DNA of 64,000 nt. Source: Cristatella mucedo (taxonomy: Eukaryota > Bryozoa > Phylactolaemata > Cristatellidae). Of this stretch, positions 25,266 to 37,855 are shown one piece after another; the stretch's first letter is position 1, and every line of letters begins with the position of its first letter. Location of the stretch: contig WPIO01000094.1 in NCBI GenBank assembly GCA_009760855.2, forward strand, positions 1,026,001-1,090,000, written 5' to 3'. The notes under the pieces are model-generated. The model was not told the origin of the DNA. It saw nothing but the letters and a program-made list of their open reading frames with translations, and searched no databases. The position numbers were made by a program, and so were the translations under genes.

Positions 25266-28200
25266 TTTACATTAGTTATTCAATACAAGATCCTTATACA
25301 TCCACGCTCCGTCACAGGCGATTATTACTTTTCCTGCTTGTGTGTGAAATTGCTTCATCAATGAAAAAAGTCCGCATCCGCTTCCCACTCGCAGCTAGGC
25401 AGCAATTCGCAGAGCACAGCAGTCGCCCTCGCCTGAGAGCAGCCGAAGAGCAGCCGTTTCGTTTCGGGCGACGATTGGCTTGCTTGTTCCTTAGCTGAAC
25501 ATTCATTGGCTGACTCTTTCAGAACGTAGTTAAGTTGCATCACATCTGAAGAGCAGGAGTCGTGAAATTCATTGGCTCACGCCTCTGCTGTGCTGATTGG
25601 CTTGCCCCTGCTTCGCGGCTGTAACCCTTGGGTATTGGCCGGCGTGCGGTAGGGAGTGTACAGAGTGGACGCATTGCAATCAAGAACTCGATTGCCCAAT
25701 TCGAGTAAGCTTGGAAGTATCTCTTCAAATATTTTCGCAAAGCTGTTCGAAAAACCAGCGCGTTATGGATCCCTTTATTCAAAACGACTACAAGGATCTT
25801 TCACTCAATCGGAATACGATACAGAGCCATAGTTATGTATTACATCGGACACTTAAAAAAAAAGATATCAGCTCCTGTCCTGTGACTCCTGGCGCTGACA
25901 CCATCAATGTTAAATCATAACTAGGCAAACCAGTTAGACCAAAATCATAGCAGCAGTAAATCGCAACAGGAGTTTGCACGGTAGCATTTATAACGCCCAG
26001 CAAATTAAGTCTTGTGCCTTTTAAGGCCAATATCCAACGGGGCCAGAAATAAAGTGCTGCAGGACCAGGTTCGTGGGTTCGGGTCCTGCACTTAACAACA
26101 TTTTATTGCCACTGGCTGCCTCCTACTCCTTCTGACCGTGACCTACGACGAAATAATTATGTCCTACTTTCAACCGATGAGCGTCCGCTTTTGTAATGAA
26201 TAAGCCCCAACATTATAAAGGGCTGGAGTTTTTGCTACTTTCGAATCTTGTGCCCTAAATAGAATCCTGGCTCTCCAAGTGCCTTCCCGTCCGCGTATGA
26301 CACTAGATGTCTCATTGACAGGATGCCTTATAAATTAACTGCAGTACATTCTTTTGTAGGGACTCGTGGGCGCGCGATGGCGGCTCGACAACGAACGAAG
26401 CCCCCGCAAGCGAGCTGCGGTACTGACGACAACGGCTGTATTGTATCGTACGCAGGCCAACGCGAGAGAGCGACGTACGTACGGATGTAGCGGTAGTAGC
26501 CGTCGCGTAAGCAGCTCCGGAGCGTCAGTAGAGCAGACGGTAAGAGAAAAGGGAGAGAGACAGAGAGTGGACAGCGTCCGTACAGGCTGGTAGACAACCA
26601 AGAGGTTCCTCGCTGCAAGACTAGCGGGTCGCTCGGCCACAGCTGACCCGTTGCAATTAAATCTAGCTTAGTCGGCCGTTACTCTCCAACTGCAGCGCCT
26701 AATGAGACGGAGTGGTCAGAGTCCGGCTGGGGCGGAACAGCTTTGTGGGCGCGGCCACGCCCGCACTTGACTTGTGCAATCTTTACTACCCTAAAGTTTT
26801 AGCTTCCTAGTTGCCTCAGAATTACTGCCAGAGCACTAGCGATTAGCCAATCACCTGTGTCAGTTACATTAGATAATAAGTGTCTGCAGGTATCGAAATA
26901 ACTCGGCCTTCACGGTAACAAAACTCGCCGCAAAAAATATGTGCAAATGCTTCTAAATGATGCTCAATTGCAAGTAATGCCTCTTGCACTGCTTAAGATG
27001 AGCCTTGATTCCGACGGCTTGAAAAGTATTTTTTCGGAAATATGCACTTTGCTGTGACTGCCGCTTCGGGATTTGCATGATTTCCGAAGGTAGCTTTTTA
27101 GACCACTGAATTTTGGCAGAGCAAGCTGCAACCCCAGGTTACAGGTGCCCAATTCCGCAATCAGCGCGTGCCTTAATTGAGCTAATATGAAAAACCAATG
27201 TTTAAATAAAAGGCTCCTCAATTCATAAAGTACGCCAGAATTTGACTTGAGCATGTCATTACAAATTGAAAGCTGTGGCTTTTTAAGCCCTATGATGACA
27301 GCTGCATCGAAAAGTAGCCTCAAAGCTGACCCCTTAACTCTTAATGCCTTTAGCACAGGAGACCAGAGGTGCCGCAGGCTTCGGGACCGCTTCCCACTCT
27401 AGGCGAAATTCTCAGGCTCGCATCGGACGGCGTAGACTAGTTGCTCAGCACTTGTAAAAATAGTCGCAAACAGAAACTATACACTCGCACAAAGCGATTA
27501 CCAAAGGTCAAATGCAATTGGCGAATAAACTGCAGTCTTCACCAACAAGAGCAGCGCGTGCAATAGACGCTGGTCGTTAGTGATGTATGTCGAAAGCTTG
27601 GCGAACGTTCCTGCTCCTTGGAAGTGCTCCATCTAAAGAGCAGTAGGTGCTGCGTCAAAGCTCGTAGGTGTGCCGATATTCGCGCATATGATGCCATCTA
27701 TCGAGAGCACCAGTGCCTTAATAACGAGTCCGCGTCGTTGGAGTTAGGCAGTTCGATGTACGCCATAGCCAAAGACGGCCGCGAATGCACAGCGCTGCCG
27801 GTACAGATTGTTCACAGGTCGACCAATAAAGTACAACTCACTGATGATCTCTTTATGAAATTGAAAGAAGTGTAACAGCATTCATTTGCAAGCCTTTGCT
27901 AGCTCGAGATAAACCGATTACGTCAAGGGCACACAGGACTGAGTGTTGTTAGAAATAGCCAAAAGAAACGCTGAAAGGCGAAGTCTGCCGCACGCTTGTG
28001 TTTCTGCATGCATTACTTTTACTCCTTAACGTGCACTTTGGAATATAGCTACGTGCGGCTTTTTCGAAGTTACGGTTATTATATACGCTATCGATCTTCA
28101 TTTGGCTCCGAATTTCTCTACTGCTTCGTTTCGCGCAATTTAGAAATTTTTAGTTGGAAAGTTTTTTAATTCAAACAGTGCAGCAAGGGTTTCTTGCAAT

Positions 28201-28485
28201 TTTACGGCGCCAGGATTGGGGACGACAGCACAATTTTTCTTGTAGCAGTGCCTTATGGGAAATTGTGATCGGAATGAAGAAAAGGCCGGGTTACAAACCA
28301 CGTCCGGTATATGATTTGGCTCATAATATAAGTACTGTCTGCACTGGGAGATGCACCCGTTCTCCTTCTCTTGATTCGTCTGAGCTACTTGCCGGACATT
28401 CTTGATTCACGCGCCTGGACATCCGGCGGGGGCAAACGCGAACGCGTTTATTTAAGGGTGATAGCAGAACGATAATGGACATTCA
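25266..28485. other. no gene recognised
   Basis: Unique-looking sequence. 26340-26760 is relatively CpG-rich. Open frames of 101 codons (26335-26640, minus), 130 codons (26964-27356, minus) and 85 codons (27618-27875, plus) have no recognised motif, splice partners or family. A small inverted repeat (agtgctgcaggacc / ggtcctgcact) lies at 26052-26093. Confidence 0.35.
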
Positions 28486-29990
28486 TTATGTAATGTAATG
28501 TATCTCCGTCAGTAACTCCACAAAGTCATAAAGACCATGTGGGTGTTACCCAGGAGAGTTTTGTATAGCCCACTCACAGCCTAAGCGGCTTTCGGTACGC
28601 ATTCGGTAGCCAACAGACTTCGTCTCACGCAACAAAGAGAAAGTGGGAAGCATAGCAGAGTCAGGAGAGCAGTTGAGGTAGTGAGTAGCATAGAAGTAGC
28701 AGTTCAGGACCGCTGAAAAAGATGAGCCATAGTCGGCAGTTGGAGAGTAGTTGTCGTTGCGTAAGAATTGTGGAAGCGAGTTCCGCAGTCTAGGATCTGC
28801 AGAGCTAAAGCTTCTGTCGCCAACTGTCTTTAAGCGGAGGAAAGGGACAGCTCATTTATTGTCCACACAGGACCTGAGGGCGTGAGTAGGCTGAAACTGA
28901 TGTAGCAGTTCAGCTAGGTACGAAGGAGCCAAGCCGTGGCGGGCCTTGTGGGTCAGCGTAAGAAGTTCGCTCTGTATCCTTTGCTCAACCGGCAACCATC
29001 CTAGCTCTTTCAGCAGAGGTGACACGTGCTCAAACCGCTGGGACTTGAAGACCAGCCTTGCAGCCATATTCATAGTCCACTGTAGTGGCATAATAGCTTT
29101 CTTCGGCAGCCCAGCCATAAGGGAATTACAATAATCAAGCCGAGACAGAACTAAAGAGCTAGTTAAATTTTTTACAAGCCACTGTGGGGAGACAGCTTCT
29201 AATCTTGGATAGGGATCGGATGTGATGGCTAGCTGTAGAGGCAGTCTTCTGAATGAAGCTTTTGAAATTGAGGCAGCTGTCGAACACGACACCTGGATTA
29301 CGAGCACGTGGTGAAGGTCGCACAATAGCATCACCTATTAGAGCAGCAAAGCCTTTTAGTCCAGCCACACGCTTAGGGTGTCCTATGAGCAGCAGTTCGG
29401 TTTTATCGTCATTCAATTTCAGGAAGTTTTCCGACATCCAGGATCGAATATCGGCAAGGCAAGCATTCAGTTTCTCAGTTGCTGCAGCAGATTCCGACGG
29501 TTTAAATGACAAATACAACTGAGCATCGTCAGCATAGAAGTGGTATGCTATTCCATGGGCCTTAATCACTTTTCCCAGAGGTTGTGTATAAATGGAGAAC
29601 AGCAAGGGACCGAGTACAGACCCTTGAGGGACTCCACAGGTGACCCTTCTCATGTCTGAGACCTGACCCCCACACTACACGGATTGAACACGATCAGACA
29701 AGTATGATTTAAACCACGCCGGTGCTTCGTCTGCCAGACCGATCGTTGTCCTCAATCGTTCAAGCAGAACTTCGTGATCAATGGTGTCGAAGGCAGCAGA
29801 CAGATCTAGCAGAGCTAGGGCAGTGACATTCCCGTCGTCGTTGCCACGTAGAATGTCATTGTTAACACGGAGGAGAGCATTCATTAGCTTACCGAGTACA
29901 ACGCTCGTAAGGAGGCGGCAGAGAGAACGAGCGCGGCGGACGTCAGGGGAGTGAACACAAGGCACACTGCAGAATAGGCGATACATCGGA
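28486..29990 (-). mobile_element. LINE family A, youngest long copy (RT domain)
   Basis: Minus strand, 3' end at 28486 with (TAATG)n-like tail. Three long open pieces cover [22 protein letters not shown], then [20 protein letters not shown] and [13 protein letters not shown] (catalytic YADD), then the RT C-terminus (DYCNSLMAGLPKKAIMPLQ ... KARHGLAPSYLAELL). A TAG at about 29672 and a frameshift near 29160-29330 break the ORF, and the 5' half with the endonuclease is missing. Very similar to 38505-39416. Confidence 0.88.
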
Positions 29991-30002
29991 GGTAGAACCT
30001 GA

Positions 30003-30165
30003 AAAAAATATTAGCTAATTTAATAGCCTCATTTGGTATAGTTGCAGAAGAGCCGTCCTATCGGCTAAGTCCATCGCTCGCAGTTGGCTGGCACTGAAAG
30101 ATCGCCCACAGCGAGATTCGAGTCCATGACCTCGGTCATGAAGATCGAGCACCTAGAGAATAGAC
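30003..30165 (-). mobile_element. SINE2 copy
   Basis: Minus strand: ttagctaatttaatagcctc at the 3' side, gatcgcccacagcgagattc with a B-box-like gactcgaatct, and gaccgaggtcatgg. It abuts the 5' end of the family A copy. Confidence 0.65.
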
Positions 30166-30800
30166 CGCTCAGTCGACACGAATCGGCGCCTGCCGAGGGC
30201 AGCATCTAGTAGCAAAGATCGGCAGCTCTAGCGATTCCCAATCTGAACATCTCTGAAGCTGAATCTGTAGCTGATCTAGCCAATCTGATAAGCTTATCTA
30301 TTTTTCTGAATGCTCGTCAAAAGGTAAAGGCGAGAGACCATTAGTTTAATTTCGCTCACCTATAGCCATTTGCAGGAGGCCGTTGCAGTGCGGTGGCTCG
30401 GGAACTAGTCCAGTTTGCCGTTTCGCCGGAGGCACGCCAGTGCTGCTTATTAGATAGAGTCACGTGTCAGCCCGCAGGGCCGTTGGCCTTCGGAGTGCAA
30501 TGCTAGGCAGAGGTCTCTCATTGGATGCCTCTCAAACTGACGGCGCTCTGCCTCTGTGCAGGCGCTCGCTGACTATCTCGCAGTATTTTAATGATAAAGC
30601 AGGACGAGTGCTGCTGCTGCACGTGTTCTGGCCATCCAGACGCGATCGTGAGCTTGTCCGTGGCAACTCTACTGCCTATCCTGGTGACACGTTATAGTTT
30701 GGGTAAGATGAATCCAGTTCTTATTTAGTTTCACTCTGAAGTTCTCTGATTTCTCATTTTTTCCCCAGGTACCAATATCAACAGCTACTAAAATGTTACC
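30166..30800. other. nothing recognised
   Basis: No gene or repeat family identified. A 77-codon plus-strand frame at 30464-30697 has no recognised features. Confidence 0.35.
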
Positions 30801-30804
30801 TTGA

Positions 30805-31120
30805 TCTATCCTCTGCTCACTCTTCTCCACTCCTTCCCTTCCTTCCTTTCCCCCCTCTTCTCCCCTCCTTCCTCTGCGCTCCTCTTACCCCCTCCTTTTC
30901 CTCTCCTACCCTCTTCTCTTAGCACGCTCTCCTGCTCTCGTCTCTCCTGCTCCTCCTCCACCTATGCTCTCTCGCACCTTCCATCTTCCCCTTTCTTCTC
31001 CCGCTCTCCCTTCGGCACACACGTCGACTCATCGGTCTCGCTCTCTCTCCTCTGCACGCTTTCCCTGCCCCTCTCTCCGACCCTCCTCTCGCCTGCTGTC
31101 CCATCTCCTCTCCTCCTCCA
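30805..31120. repeat. polypyrimidine (C/T-rich) tract
   Basis: Over 300 bp of imperfect C/T-rich sequence. The apparent Ser/Leu/Pro open frames are low complexity. Confidence 0.85.
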
Positions 31121-31381
31121 CTCTGACTGCAGAGGTCGTTCTGGTAGGTAGGCGATGGCTGGTTGGCCAGGCAGAGAGAGCTGCGCTGTGGTGGACTGGC
31201 GTTGGACCGCTCCGCAGCACTGCCTAGGCTTTCATATGACGGCTCCTGCTGGCCTTCAGCTGCCTGCCCTGCACTGCGGCTGTGAACCTTCGGTGACTGG
31301 TGGAGCCTGAGTGCTTAGCTGTGGCTCAATCGTGAGCCCCAGCTACTTCTCAATCAGAGGGCTCACTGAGGCAACATGATG

Positions 31382-31436
31382 TTGCTACGTCGAGGCTGCT
31401 GCTACATCGAGGCTGTTGCTACATCGAGGCACTTTG
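31382..31436. repeat. short tandem repeat, about 18 bp x 3
   Basis: Three tandem units of gctacatcgaggctgctg type, with minor changes. Confidence 0.8.
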
Positions 31437-31552
31437 GCAAAGTCCAGGCCGGTTTAGAGGTCGTTGCCCCTGTGAGCTTGCTGGGCGGTTCAGTGCTCCA
31501 GCTGCCTCGTGAGGCCGGAGTCTCGCTCCAGTCGAGACCTTGCACTCTAGAC

Positions 31553-31702
31553 AAAAATCTAGCTGATTTAGCAGCCTCTTTTGTATACCGACAGAAGTGC
31601 CTTGACGCCTCACACTATTACCCACCACAGAATTCAAATCCACGACCTCAGGACCGATGTAGTGAAAAGCAACCACCTTACCTGGTGTGCCATCACGGCT
31701 CA
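31553..31702 (-). mobile_element. SINE2 copy
   Basis: Minus strand: gagccgtgatggcacaccag (A-box side), gtgggttcgaattctg-type B-box reading on the minus strand (31640-31660), and the aaaagaggctgctaaatcag 3' end. Confidence 0.75.
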
Positions 31703-32500
31703 ATGCACTCTGCTCCAATCGTGCTTTTTTCAATAGATATATGAGGCACCGACTTCCCCATTGACGCTACGATCGCCTCGCTCGCCAGGTTAATTCATAT
31801 TCGCTAAGTCGTTGTTCCTGTTTAAGCCGAGTTAAGCTCTGGGAGCCGAGGGAGGCGTGGCATTGGCAGCACGAGCGATTCAGCCTGCCCAAGCAGCTCG
31901 CTCGGCAGTAACTATATTCAGTGCTTAAAGCCAGCTTTTGTCTTCCGTGCCGACAGCTCTCTTTAAGCTTAACCATTTGAATGCCTTCCTTGATGAGTAG
32001 CCCTCTTGATGAAGTGTGGGCACTCTTGAGTAGTGATTAAGACATCGAGCTCTATATGTCGGGATTTCAACATTGCTTCTCGGGCAGTGGCAGCCTGAGT
32101 GTTAAAAGCATCAAGCTCGCCATCAAAATGGACTTTCAAGCACTCGATACTCTTGTCGAGTCAAATAAATAGCTAGCTAAGTAAACAACCCGGTAAATAC
32201 TGCAGGCTCGTGTTATATCATTGCTACAATCTGCTCTCTTTTAGGCAGAATTTTCCTTACTACTTGGAGTGGGTTATTAGCTTTCGATGTTTGCAACTGC
32301 CACCTTCCACCATGTGAACTCATTATAGACAACGTGTTCTGGAGTCTGCCTCTGTTGAGTGGGTTTTATGCATTGGCTATCGTATGGTCAGCTGTTTGGG
32401 AATGTGCATTACAAAGCTCTTTAGCTTAATGCTGGCTGCCACTCAATTGCTCGAGGAGGCTCGATTCATTTCAAGAGCCAGATCGTGCAATGGTTAAACA
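31703..32500. other. nothing recognised
   Basis: No gene or repeat family identified. Confidence 0.35.
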
Positions 32501-32636
32501 GATAATTCATTTGTGTAGCACCCTAAGAAAAGTTGATCGCTATCCACGGGGCTTCACATATGTCACAGGCGTTGAGCCCACGACCTAGTTCGTAAAGCGT
32601 AAGCAGCAACTTAACCCTGAGCCGCCGCGACTCATC
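32501..32636 (-). mobile_element. SINE1 copy, diverged
   Basis: Minus strand: tail (tgctacacaaatgaattatc; cttttcttagggtgc) and a degenerate tRNA-like head. Confidence 0.65.
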
Positions 32637-32789
32637 GGCAGCATCTGTGCTGCTTAGCGGGCGCCCAGAGGTTATCTGTGAAGCTCTAGCTATCTCTTTG
32701 CGTAGACACTTACACGTACAGACGTCTATGCATACACCGAGCGACATCAAAGTGTAGCAGCAAAGGGGATGGAACGCAGAGTTCAAAAG

Positions 32790-32818
32790 CTGGAGCTGCT
32801 GCTGCTTTGCTGCCGCTT

Positions 32819-32853
<35 letters not shown>

Positions 32854-33480
32854 CAGCAGCTCCTGCTACTCATGATGGTGCTCATGTTGCTGCTGTTCCT
32901 GCTGCTCTGCTGCAGCTCGTTGGAGCTGCTCTATCTGCTACTGTTCTATCTGCTGCTGCTGCTCATGTTGCTGCTGTTCTGCTGCTGCTGCTGCTCCTCC
33001 TACTGCTCCTGCTGCTGCTGCTTGGTTGCTGCAACTCTGCCGATGTTTCTCTGCTTCTGCTGCAATGCTGCTTCAACGTTACAGCTCTGAGGCTGCTGCT
33101 CTACTGCAATGTCTCTGCTTTTGCTGCTCTCTGCAGCAGCTGCTGTCATTTAGTGCTGCTCTACCTGCTGCTCAGCTGCTGCTGCAGCTGCTGCATCTCT
33201 GCTGCTGTTCCTGCAGCTCTAATGCATCTCTGTTGCTCTGCTGCTGTTGCAATGCTGCCACTCAGCTGCTGCTGCTTCGCCCCCTTCTTTTGCTCGTCCT
33301 GCTGCTTGGTTACTGCTGCTTGGTTGCTGCCGCTTGGTTGCTGCCGCTCTGCGGCTTTTGCTCTGGTTCTGCTGCTGCTGCTGCTCTACACCAGCAGCAG
33401 GTGCTGCTGCTGCAATGCTGCTTATCTGCGGAAGCTCTGCTGCTGCTACTCTGCTGCCTATGCAGTGGTCTCTCAACGTA
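32790..33480. repeat. imperfect CTG/CAG-rich minisatellite block
   Basis: About 690 bp made mostly of CTG/TGC units with interspersed CTT and CTC. It creates open frames up to 246 codons of poly-Leu, Ala or Cys on the plus strand. The solo LTR lies immediately after it. Confidence 0.9.
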
Positions 33481-33495
33481 TACAAAGAAAGACTT

Positions 33496-34250
33496 TGCAT
33501 CCATACTAGGTTCGGTTGGCTTGGACAGGACAGCTGTAATGTGGTAAGGGTCACCTGCTGGGCCGGAGTCTGACCTATGGCATGGCCGGATGTGCAGTGA
33601 GAAGAGGTCACCGAGGCTCTTGGGTAGGAGAAGTTGGCCAAGTAAGTCGTGGTGTTGGAGGCTTCCGGTCATGCCGAATTATGCACCTGGATGGTTGCAG
33701 GCGTACTCCGGCGATACGGCCACACACGCAGGACAACGAGTGCCCAAGGCCCGAGCAGAGCTGGATAGCATGCTTGCTGTTGAGACTTGCAACTTGTATA
33801 TTCCACGTTCCCCGTGTAGCGTGTTCGTGGCCCCCATGAGTTGGTGTGTTTCAGCAAAAACTCTCGACTGTGGTGGACGTCGACTCCGATTAGCCAAGCA
33901 GTTACTCAGCTAGCCGGATCTTTTACGGCGTACGCTCGTACTGTTGGAATGGAGTCGGTACAACGGCAGGACTTCGGAAGCCGACTGACCAACTAACACA
34001 TTTGCTCGCACTTGCTGCATCGTCTTGTGCCCCCATAGTGTACTTCGTATAGGACCCTCTCTGTAGACTTATTGAGTCCCCATGCTGTTGTTGGCGCATG
34101 CGATATTATAAAGAGGTCAAACCGGACGGCCGCTCGTTTTACCCTAGCTCAGCGGCATGGCAAGAGGCATCGTGGCCGGAGTATGGCGGGGGGGGGGGGG
34201 GGGGGAGGGCTTGGCAAAAAATAGCCTCTGACCCCTGGAACTCGGCTGCA
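33496..34250 (+). mobile_element. solo LTR, copy 1 (755 bp)
   Basis: Begins TGCATCC and ends GGCTGCA (TG...CA). It is flanked by a perfect 4-bp target duplication ACTT (33492-33495 and 34251-34254). It is collinear with 42521-43261 over its whole length. A TATA-like tattataaagagg at about 34104 follows gttggcgcatgc; a run of about 20 G lies at 34187-34206. Plus orientation is assumed from this TATA element. No internal gag/pol is present, so it is a product of LTR-LTR recombination. Probably Ty3/Gypsy- or BEL-type. Confidence 0.82.
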
Positions 34251-34254
34251 ACTT

Positions 34255-35384
34255 TTTATTTTAACTTGCAGAGCTGCAGCACCTCGCATGCAAGTGTGTG
34301 CCTAGTCCGATAGCTTCCATGCCATATTAACAACTTCCGGTGCAGAGCCTGCCTCCAGGCTTGCAGTGCTCGTCATGGCCAGGCTTCCGGCTGAATAGCT
34401 ATGCCTTGGTTGGTCAATAGACTATTCACATCCTTCTACTCGCATGCATTTATCGCTCAACACCTGTCAAATCTTTGAGCAAGCTGAAGCCTGAAGGCTC
34501 GCCTGCCTGCCTGCATGCATGCAAAAATCAGAAATGACAGCTGCAGCTCCCTCTCTAGAGCTGCCTAGCTCGTCCCGAGCCCCGACAGCTGCACGTATTG
34601 CTTCCGGTGCTAAAATGGACGCTGCTGATGAAGTATTCCTGACGCCATTGCCTCCATCGCCAAACGACTGCTCAGTGTTCGTGGTGCATTCTGCCTCAAC
34701 TTTCTAGCTGCAGGCTGCAGCTGCGAGCTGTACTTGCCTTGCTGCTGCTTCTGGCTTCAAGTTTGCATGCTTGCAGTAGCTGAATACAATTTATTGCATC
34801 AATATGCAACAATTAATTATGATAGAAATCCAACAATAAATCTCTAGCATTTAAAACGACAAAGTCAGTCCTTACCTCGGTCACGCGCCAAGATGCTGCA
34901 CTTCTCAAACAGCAAGATGGCACTGTGTTGTCTTACATAACTGAACTACTGCGACTCTGCAAAGAGAGTCCACAGGCAGTGAGTGGCTCGTAGCATTTGA
35001 GCTTGCTTTTCTAATTTGATCGGCCAATTATGTGCAGAGTTTTTTATTTTCTCGAGTAGCTAAGTCGTATTTTCCTTCCTTGAGAATCCATTTCAGGTGA
35101 TGATAGTTTATGGGTAGCTTGTATATATGAATATCGCATGTATAATGCATGCATTTTGTGTAACTTTTACACATGTCACCTTGCACTCAGCATGATAGCA
35201 TAATACTTTACAGAAGGAATTACAGCTATGCTTGATCGGTGGGTAAGTAAGCTGACACCTATTGAGTAGCTGCTCAGTTTGTGACTCCTTGCCTTCCTTG
35301 CACCACGCCTTCCACATGCATTCACACTACTATGACGGCTTTCTTAAGCACATAAGCAGTGTTAGTGTCATAAATAATTCCTTA
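34255..35384. other. nothing firm recognised
   Basis: Apart from the exon-like 34876-34956 no gene or repeat is evident. Confidence 0.35.
34876..34956 (-). other. candidate internal exon, unassigned
   Basis: A strong acceptor (ctgtggactctctttgcag) and a strong donor (GAG|gtaagg) bracket 81 bases. No frame is open across all 81 bases. If a second AG ten bases in is used, the frame reads FSYVRQHSAILLFEKCSILARDR, which looks protein-like but was not recognised. It could also be a noncoding exon or chance splice sites. No partner exon was found. Confidence 0.25.
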
Positions 35385-35585
35385 AAGTTATTTTAAATGT
35401 GGTCAAGTCAGGGGATGTCGTGAAGCAAGTCGGAAGTGAATTGCAGGCTTTGCGAGTATACGAACTAAAAGCACGGTCTCCAAAGGATTTGAGGTTTGTA
35501 CGAGGTATTGGTAAACTTTTGAATACTGAAAAGCCGGTGGTGCGATGCTTGGCCTGGTGGGGGATCCGATCTGATAAGGTACTCG
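35385..35585 (-). mobile_element. LINE family B fragment
   Basis: Minus-strand RT C-terminal region (aaatgtggtcaagtcagggg ... atttgaggtttgtacgag). No tail. Confidence 0.75.
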
Positions 35586-35934
35586 ACTTATGTGCATACG
35601 GTTAACTTCGGGGAACGCAAACAGCCCTCGGGTCTGCTTTTGCCGACTCTACGGTTACTTCATGCAACCGTCATGGAGGTTTTTACTTTCATGGTGGTGG
35701 CTAGTGAGCTTGCCACGTCCAATGTGCGATTGTCAAGTCGCGATTGAAAATACGGTTACACAAGTTGAAGCTACACAGGTCCTAGGTTGAGACAATCAAT
35801 CAGTACAAAAAGGATTACTAATCTATAGAGTTAGACTAGTCAAGAAATCTCCATGGCAGTCTAAACTTTCGGCACTTCACGACACTGGTTAAGGCTGGCT
35901 TCCCATCCAAAGCCGGCTTTAAGCACACAATCAG

Positions 35935-36015
35935 CAACTGTAAAGTGCCGAGAATGAGATTAAGTTCTCCGAGGGCGATATATCAAATGTATAATTATTC
36001 TTATCATCATTATTA
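35935..36015 (+). mobile_element. LINE family B-type 3' tail
   Basis: gtaaagtgccgagaatgaga, ttctccgagggcg, followed by an AT-rich end; diverged. Confidence 0.6.
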
Positions 36016-37014
36016 TCCAACTTCACATAGCTCTCGATATTTCATTACGATAGAACGTCCAACACTTCTACAGCGAAACCCTTTAAAGTTGTAAACCAAA
36101 AAGAATGCCTCTTTAACCTCAGACTAGTGACATGAGGACGCAACGTATGCAAATTGGTTACGATAAGTCTTTCACTTTACCGCACCATCATATGTAGGTA
36201 TTGTGAGACGGAGTGCTGCCGTGAAGCCATTCACTCGGCAATGGTCCAGAGAATTACGAGCTTTAATAACACAACCAACAGAACATATCAGAGACGGACA
36301 AAGTATAAGCAAAAACCACCCACGTTCAATATATAGTAGTCCTGAATGATTACTATTGGCTGAGCAAGCCAACATGCATACAAATCATAACATCATGTCT
36401 TCTCTTAAACAGCATGCTATGAACAGCCGTAGTAGATGTGGCCTTGAAAGGTTCAATTTTGTTACGGACACGTGATATTCAGCCAATCATCAGTGGCCTG
36501 GTGCTCCAAAATCTATAGTCACGAGTCACATGGGCTGCGCTGCAGGTCATTGCGAGATCGCTCCGTGCGGTACAGTCATACTGGAAGCTAAGCGGATTCA
36601 GCCAACACGTAAAGCTAGTTCGGCTCTTTCGCCAGATGCCGGCCACTGAAAAGAAAACTACCCTTCCGAAGCCCTGGCTATCGGCGAATGGTTATTTAAT
36701 CGTCGCCAGCAATGGCTGAGCCATTTTCTGATATTTTGAGATTGTGGGAAAAGCTGCCTGAAAAAGGATTACCCAAATCACTTGGCAAAAATATCCTTCC
36801 AATGGTTGGTTTTTTGAGAGTTGCTATTACCCAAACCGGCTTCCTCACCTCCCACCCGGTTAGCCTTAGGCCTGGTTTCGCGATCAGCTGCAAACCATTC
36901 CATAATGTCCACTGCAATTTGGAGTGACAGACGCCAAGGCTCTTCTGATGGCACGCTAATAAAGCTTTAGAATACGACGGCACTTGCTTTATTTATACTA
37001 AGAGTACGGCACGT
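36016..37014. other. no gene recognised
   Basis: Open frames at 36712-36927 (plus, MAEPFSDILRLWEKLPEKG...) and 36696-36983 (minus) overlap. Neither has a recognised family or splice partners. Confidence 0.3.
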
Positions 37015-37085
37015 TACTAGTAACCTTTAGAGAACTAAATCTCTGTCTCGGCACTTTGCATATGTTTGAAAGGAAGCATGTCAAC
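37015..37085 (-). mobile_element. LINE family B-type tail remnant
   Basis: agagaactaaatctctgtct followed by ggcactttgcatatgtttga; only the tail core is recognisable. Confidence 0.5.
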
Positions 37086-37794
37086 TACTTAGGAGTAGGC
37101 ACGTATCCTAACGCACGACTGTAGAACTCGGAGAACTAAAATTAAAAGAATCCAGACGTCAGGTCCGTGACGCACAGGGTCATCGACGAACCGAGTAACA
37201 GCTTAACTGGTCTATTTAGGGCCACGTCACATGCTTCTACACAATACTGGGTAACGAATTCCAATATCTGTGCTCTCGAATAATAGTGGGGTGTCTTTTT
37301 CTTTTCCCTTATGCTTAAAATAAAAAAAATTTCGACACCGTTCATAAAAAAATGTTGAATCCGACGTTACACAAAGGATATTTTGAAATTCTCCAGTTTT
37401 ACTGTTTGGCTCGACAGGTTAGTCCGGGGAGGGGCGTTCGGTCCCCATATATATTGCACAAGTTCGACCGCTACCTGTATTATTGAGGCATAGGCAGACA
37501 TCGCACTCAAAGCACAGTATTAGGAGCAGAAATATATAATTAAATTTGCCTTTAGCTGAAATTTTAGCTCACTGTATTGCAGCACAAGAGGATACTGAAT
37601 ATCCACATTGTCTCAACTGGATTTCAAGAGGTTGTTTACACCCGCCAAATGCGTCGCGTGTGAACTTTTGTGCTCCTTTTCTGCTAAAATAAAGTGCGTC
37701 AGGAAAGCGTCTGTTAGGATGTGCGAGACTCACAATGCATACTTCGGCAATGCCTGTCAGGATTACGTTCTGATCAACAATTCTTTTCAAATGC
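37086..37794. other. no gene recognised
   Basis: A 154-codon plus-strand frame (37608-38072) starts here; its first part is cysteine-containing, and it then runs through the repeat tail into GC-rich sequence, so it is not a convincing gene. Confidence 0.3.
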
Positions 37795-37855
37795 GAAGGA
37801 ATAATAGTAATAACAACAATGCACTTGATAAAGCGCCCTCAGAGAAGCAAGTGCT
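37795..37855 (-). mobile_element. LINE family B 3' tail
   Basis: aataatagtaataacaaca, then gcacttgataaagcgccctc; cut off at the edge of the GC-rich island. Confidence 0.65.

Noticed and set aside
26964-27356. 130-codon minus frame
   Set aside because: No domain, no family, no splice partner; flanks look noncoding.
32769-33509. 246-codon open frame rich in Leu/Ala/Cys
   Set aside because: It is produced by CTG/TGC repeats; neighbouring frames are also open and there are no splice or domain features.
33535-34250. LTR starting at TGTAATG (33535) instead of 33496
   Set aside because: Similarity to the second copy extends further left, and only the 33496 boundary gives a matching 4-bp target duplication in both copies.
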